Shown here piece after piece: positions 61,588-64,000 of a stretch of 64,000 bases of DNA; position 1 is the first letter of the stretch; each line of letters opens with the position of its first letter. The stretch comes from Parvularcula sp039818345 (lineage in GTDB: Bacteria > Pseudomonadota > Alphaproteobacteria > Caulobacterales > Parvularculaceae). The DNA is taken from the NCBI GenBank assembly GCA_039818345.1, contig JBCBUC010000007.1, positions 62,001 to 126,000 on the forward strand, read 5' to 3'. The translations under genes and the position numbers were made by a program. The notes under the pieces were generated by a model. That model had not been told where the DNA came from. It saw only the letters and a list, made by a program, of their open reading frames with translations, and did no database searches.

Positions 61588-63344
61588 CAATCGATCAGCC
61601 TTTGCGGAACACGGACGGGGAGGGTGAGCATCACTTGGCTAAAGCCTTTGCCTTGAGCGTCGGTACGAAGGCTTGCGACACCGCCGCCACCAAGAGATTC
61701 GGTTAGAAGGAAATTGATCGCTGACAGACCTGGCATGGCGAAACGTTGCACGGTCCCCTCAAGCACGTGATGAAAGCGATCGGCGACCACCGCTTCGGTG
61801 AGCTGCTGCCAAAGAAAAGGAAGAAGATCAGGGTGCCGAGCGATGACCCCTATATTCGCACTCGCCCCTTTGTCCCCAGAGCGAGCCCAAGCCGCTTTGA
61901 TCAGCGGCACCTCAACAAGGTCATCATTGTGGTCTGGCGTATCCGGTGGGTTGATGCCAGGCGCCTCGTCATCAATTGCTGCAATCGCCGGATCGGTGAA
62001 CGGCACAGCTCCATCACCCCAATCGATCGATGGTGTGGCCTGATCTTTAGGCAGAAGAAAGGAGAAAAGACGGACGACCGGCGAGGGTTTAGGTCGGGCG
62101 CCTGCGAAACCGGAGAGACCTGGTGCACTGCCCAGTCCGATCCCTGCCGCTTCTTTCAGCATGATGCCGACGCCGCGGGCATCGGGATGGCGCACGGCAA
62201 GCTTCACCACAACCTCGTCCGCATCGCTGGGTTCGCCCATCAGGCTGCCGCCACCGATCACTTCAACGCTGGTTTCTGTGAGGGGCGGAAGGTTAATCGA
62301 TCGGAGGATGGTTTCGGTTCGCGCCAAGACGTTGTCCGCAAAAAGACGAGCTTTTTCAGCTGCATCGAAACCGTAAAATGTCGGGGTCAGTCCCGCGCGC
62401 CAACCATCTGCATAAGTGGCGGATACTTTATAGGTCGAGGGCGCGGCCCGGCCCTTGGCACCGGAGACGCGAACGCGGTTGGCGCCTAACTCTTCCACCT
62501 GCACATCACGAAAGTCACAAGCCACATCAGGCAAAAGATAGGCGCCAGGATCGCCGATCTCGTAGACAATTTGCTCAGAGACGGTCCCGACACTGACAAC
62601 ACCGCCTGATCCATCGGGTTTGCTGATAACAGCAGAGCCATCGCTCGCCACCTCAGCGATGGGGTAGCCGATTTTTTCGCGGTGCGGGACATCGCGCCAG
62701 TCGGTGAAATTTCCGCCGGTGGCTTGCGGCCCGCATTCAAGGACATGGCCAACGAGACTGCCAGCCGCAAGACGATCCCATTCGTCCGCACCCCAGCCGT
62801 AATGGGCGATCAACGCCCCAAGCGTGACGGCACTGTCGACACAGCGGCCGGTGACAACGATATCGGCGCCCTCTCGCAATGCTTGGGCAATAGGAAAGGC
62901 GCCGAGATAGGCATTCATGCTTGCAAGCCGTTCGCGCGGCGGAAACGGCTCACCACTGAACATTTCAAGTGGCGCCGATTGGGAGATACCGTCCGCTTGC
63001 GGCATGAGATCATCGCCCGTGACCACTGCAACGCGCAAGTCGAGACCCGCATGAGCAATCAGTCCACGAAGGGCCCGCCCACACGCCTGTGGGTTCACCC
63101 CGCCCGCATTGCTCACGACTTTCGTCTGCGAACGAGCGATCTCAGCAAGGTGCGGTTTCATAGCACCAGTCACGAAATCAGTCGCGTAACCTGCCTCAGG
63201 ATCCTTTGCCTTGGCTCTGGCAAGGAGGCTCATCGTAATCTCGGCCAGGTAGTCGTAGACCAAAACATCAACGCCCGCGGCCAGCAATTGCGGCGTTGCC
63301 ATGGCGCTTTCACCCCAATACCCGCTCGCTCCGCCGATCCGCAT
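61587..63344 (-). CDS. AtuA family protein (acyclic terpene utilisation, DUF1446)
   Basis: A 585-residue AtuA homologue. The DUF1446 domain fills about 1-450 (opening RIGGASGYWGES, then KVVSNAGGVNPQACG, ADIVVTGRCVDSAVTLGAL, ECGPQATGGNFTDW). The C-terminal domain, about 485-585, is the AtuA-like ferredoxin fold (AWARSGDKGASANIGV). AtuA is required for citronellol/geraniol use in Pseudomonas, but its reaction is not settled. AGGAGA precedes the ATG. First gene of a six-gene overlapping operon, divergent from an acyl-CoA dehydrogenase. Confidence 0.93.
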   Translation of the reverse strand: MRIGGASGYWGESAMATPQLLAAGVDVLVYDYLAEITMSLLARAKAKDPEAGYATDFVTGAMKPHLAEIARSQTKVVSNAGGVNPQACGRALRGLIAHAGLDLRVAVVTGDDLMPQADGISQSAPLEMFSGEPFPPRERLASMNAYLGAFPIAQALREGADIVVTGRCVDSAVTLGALIAHYGWGADEWDRLAAGSLVGHVLECGPQATGGNFTDWRDVPHREKIGYPIAEVASDGSAVISKPDGSGGVVSVGTVSEQIVYEIGDPGAYLLPDVACDFRDVQVEELGANRVRVSGAKGRAAPSTYKVSATYADGWRAGLTPTFYGFDAAEKARLFADNVLARTETILRSINLPPLTETSVEVIGGGSLMGEPSDADEVVVKLAVRHPDARGVGIMLKEAAGIGLGSAPGLSGFAGARPKPSPVVRLFSFLLPKDQATPSIDWGDGAVPFTDPAIAAIDDEAPGINPPDTPDHNDDLVEVPLIKAAWARSGDKGASANIGVIARHPDLLPFLWQQLTEAVVADRFHHVLEGTVQRFAMPGLSAINFLLTESLGGGGVASLRTDAQGKGFSQVMLTLPVRVPQRLID

Positions 63345-63376
63345 GACGTCATCTCCTCAGCGCTGTCTTCATGCAC

Positions 63377-63406
63377 TTGACCAAAGAATTGAGCAACCCT
63401 CATAAT
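63377..63406 (+). promoter_or_regulatory. Sigma-70-type promoter of right-edge acyl-CoA dehydrogenase gene
   Basis: TTGACC (63377-63382), 18-nt spacer, CATAAT (63401-63406), 33 bp before the ATG at 63439. The -10 box lies inside a perfect palindrome. Confidence 0.5.
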
Positions 63407-63414
63407 GTATGAGG
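63398..63414. promoter_or_regulatory. Perfect 17-bp palindrome in divergent Atu promoter
   Basis: CCTCATAATGTATGAGG: 7-bp arms around ATG, overlapping the rightward -10 box and 54 bp before the AtuA start. In Pseudomonas, atu genes are repressed by the TetR-type AtuR through inverted repeats. A TetR-type operator shared by both directions is likely here; the repressor gene is not in the adjacent sequence. Confidence 0.55.
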
Positions 63415-63438
63415 CGCACTCGAAAGGCAGTTTCAGCC

Positions 63439-64000
63439 ATGCTCGACCCCTTCTTCACCGAGGAACGCGCGGCGTTTCGCGACACCATCCGCCGCTATGT
63501 TGACGATCGTCTCCGCCCCAATGCCGATGAATGGGATGAAGCGGGCGAGATCCCTTGGGCTGTTCACGAGGAGGTCGGCGCACTTGGCGGTTATGGTTTT
63601 GGTGTGCCCGAAGAGCTTGGTGGTCTTGGTTTCGACGACTGCTTTATGCGCGCTGCCTATCAAGAAGAACTCGCGCGGGCGGGTGCAGGGGGTATTCCCG
63701 CTGCGATCAACGGACGAACCATTTCCATCGACCCTCTCGTGAGGTTGGCTTCGCCCGAGATCGCTAAGCGTGTCGTTCCCGAGGTGGTGTCGGGGCGCAA
63801 AGGCAGCTCTCTTGGTATCACCGAGCCGAGCGGAGGTTCTGATGTCGCCAACATGAAAACCACCGCTCGCCGCGATGGTAATGGGTGGCGGATCAATGGC
63901 TCCAAGACATTCATCACGGGCGGGATGAAATCTGATTACTTTGTGATTGGTGCACGGACGGGTGGAGAGGGGCTCACCGGGATTTCACTCTTCTTTGTGG
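63439..64000 (+). CDS. Acyl-CoA dehydrogenase, AtuD-like (3' end cut by window)
   Basis: First 187 residues of an acyl-CoA dehydrogenase, open to the window edge. MLDPFFTEERAAFRDTIRRY is the N-terminal helix, and GITEPSGGSDVANMKTTARR with INGSKTFITGGMKSDYF is the FAD/substrate strand region. Divergent from AtuA, the position where citronellyl-CoA dehydrogenases (AtuD) commonly lie. The catalytic end is not in the window. Confidence 0.9.
   Translation, partial: MLDPFFTEERAAFRDTIRRYVDDRLRPNADEWDEAGEIPWAVHEEVGALGGYGFGVPEELGGLGFDDCFMRAAYQEELARAGAGGIPAAINGRTISIDPLVRLASPEIAKRVVPEVVSGRKGSSLGITEPSGGSDVANMKTTARRDGNGWRINGSKTFITGGMKSDYFVIGARTGGEGLTGISLFFV

Noticed and set aside
1..64000. tRNA, rRNA, CRISPR array or intact mobile element
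   Set aside because: None was seen on reading both strands; a covariance-model scan could still find a small RNA I missed.

Overview
The window looks like a chromosomal segment of an alphaproteobacterium. The evidence is a phasin with TGC-N3-GCA operators, the clpS-clpA pair, a DacA-type carboxypeptidase with a SPOR tail, a VPxPA-CTERM protein, and short GTCATCCCGG...CCGGGATGAC repeats of a kind common in that class. I cannot name the genus. No rRNA, tRNA, CRISPR array, integrase or intact insertion sequence was seen.

Layout. (1) 1-12009 is ordinary chromosome: a D-Ala-D-Ala carboxypeptidase (cut by the window edge), phasin, a single-domain response regulator, clpS-clpA, an orphan membrane-anchored protein, a repeat pair, a VPxPA-CTERM protein, hpt, a small membrane protein, a lipoprotein and guaA. 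(2) 12048-53296 is a catabolic island of about 41 kb starting just behind guaA. It holds regulators (LysR x2, TetR, LuxR), a TonB-dependent receptor, a cytochrome P450 overlapping a limonene-1,2-epoxide-hydrolase-type gene, a Rieske oxygenase, seven short-chain dehydrogenases, a PrpC-like citrate synthase and an acetoin-dehydrogenase-like set. In that set the E2 is a lipoyl/hydrolase fusion lying 24 kb from E1 alpha and beta. The island also carries CoA ligases, acyl-CoA dehydrogenases, crotonases, thiolase/DUF35 genes, a CoA transferase, and a kinase/dehydrogenase pair like those used on 4-hydroxyacyl-CoA. Broken pieces (an aldehyde dehydrogenase N-terminus, a crotonase N-terminus, an IS3-type transposase) lie at its edges and seams. 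(3) 53407-55185 is a hybrid histidine kinase. (4) 55295-64000 is a tightly overlapping acyclic-terpene-utilisation (Atu-like) operon (AtuA, carboxyltransferase, enoyl-CoA hydratase, biotin carboxylase, plus a nitronate-monooxygenase-like and a DinB/TIGR03084 gene). It is divergent from an acyl-CoA dehydrogenase cut by the right edge.

How the genes may work together (inference). A hydrophobic, probably terpenoid or steroid-like compound would enter through the TonB receptor. The P450 would epoxidise it, the epoxide hydrolase would open it to a vicinal diol, and SDRs would oxidise the diol to a hydroxyketone or diketone. The thiamine/lipoyl E1-E2 set could cleave that carbon-carbon bond to an acyl-CoA plus an aldehyde, which the aldehyde dehydrogenase would oxidise. 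The CoA ligases, dehydrogenases, hydratases and thiolases would finish by beta-oxidation, with the kinase/dehydrogenase pair removing 4-hydroxy groups (for example from opened lactones) and the Atu operon clearing methyl-branched isoprenoid acids. The substrate is not proved by the sequence.
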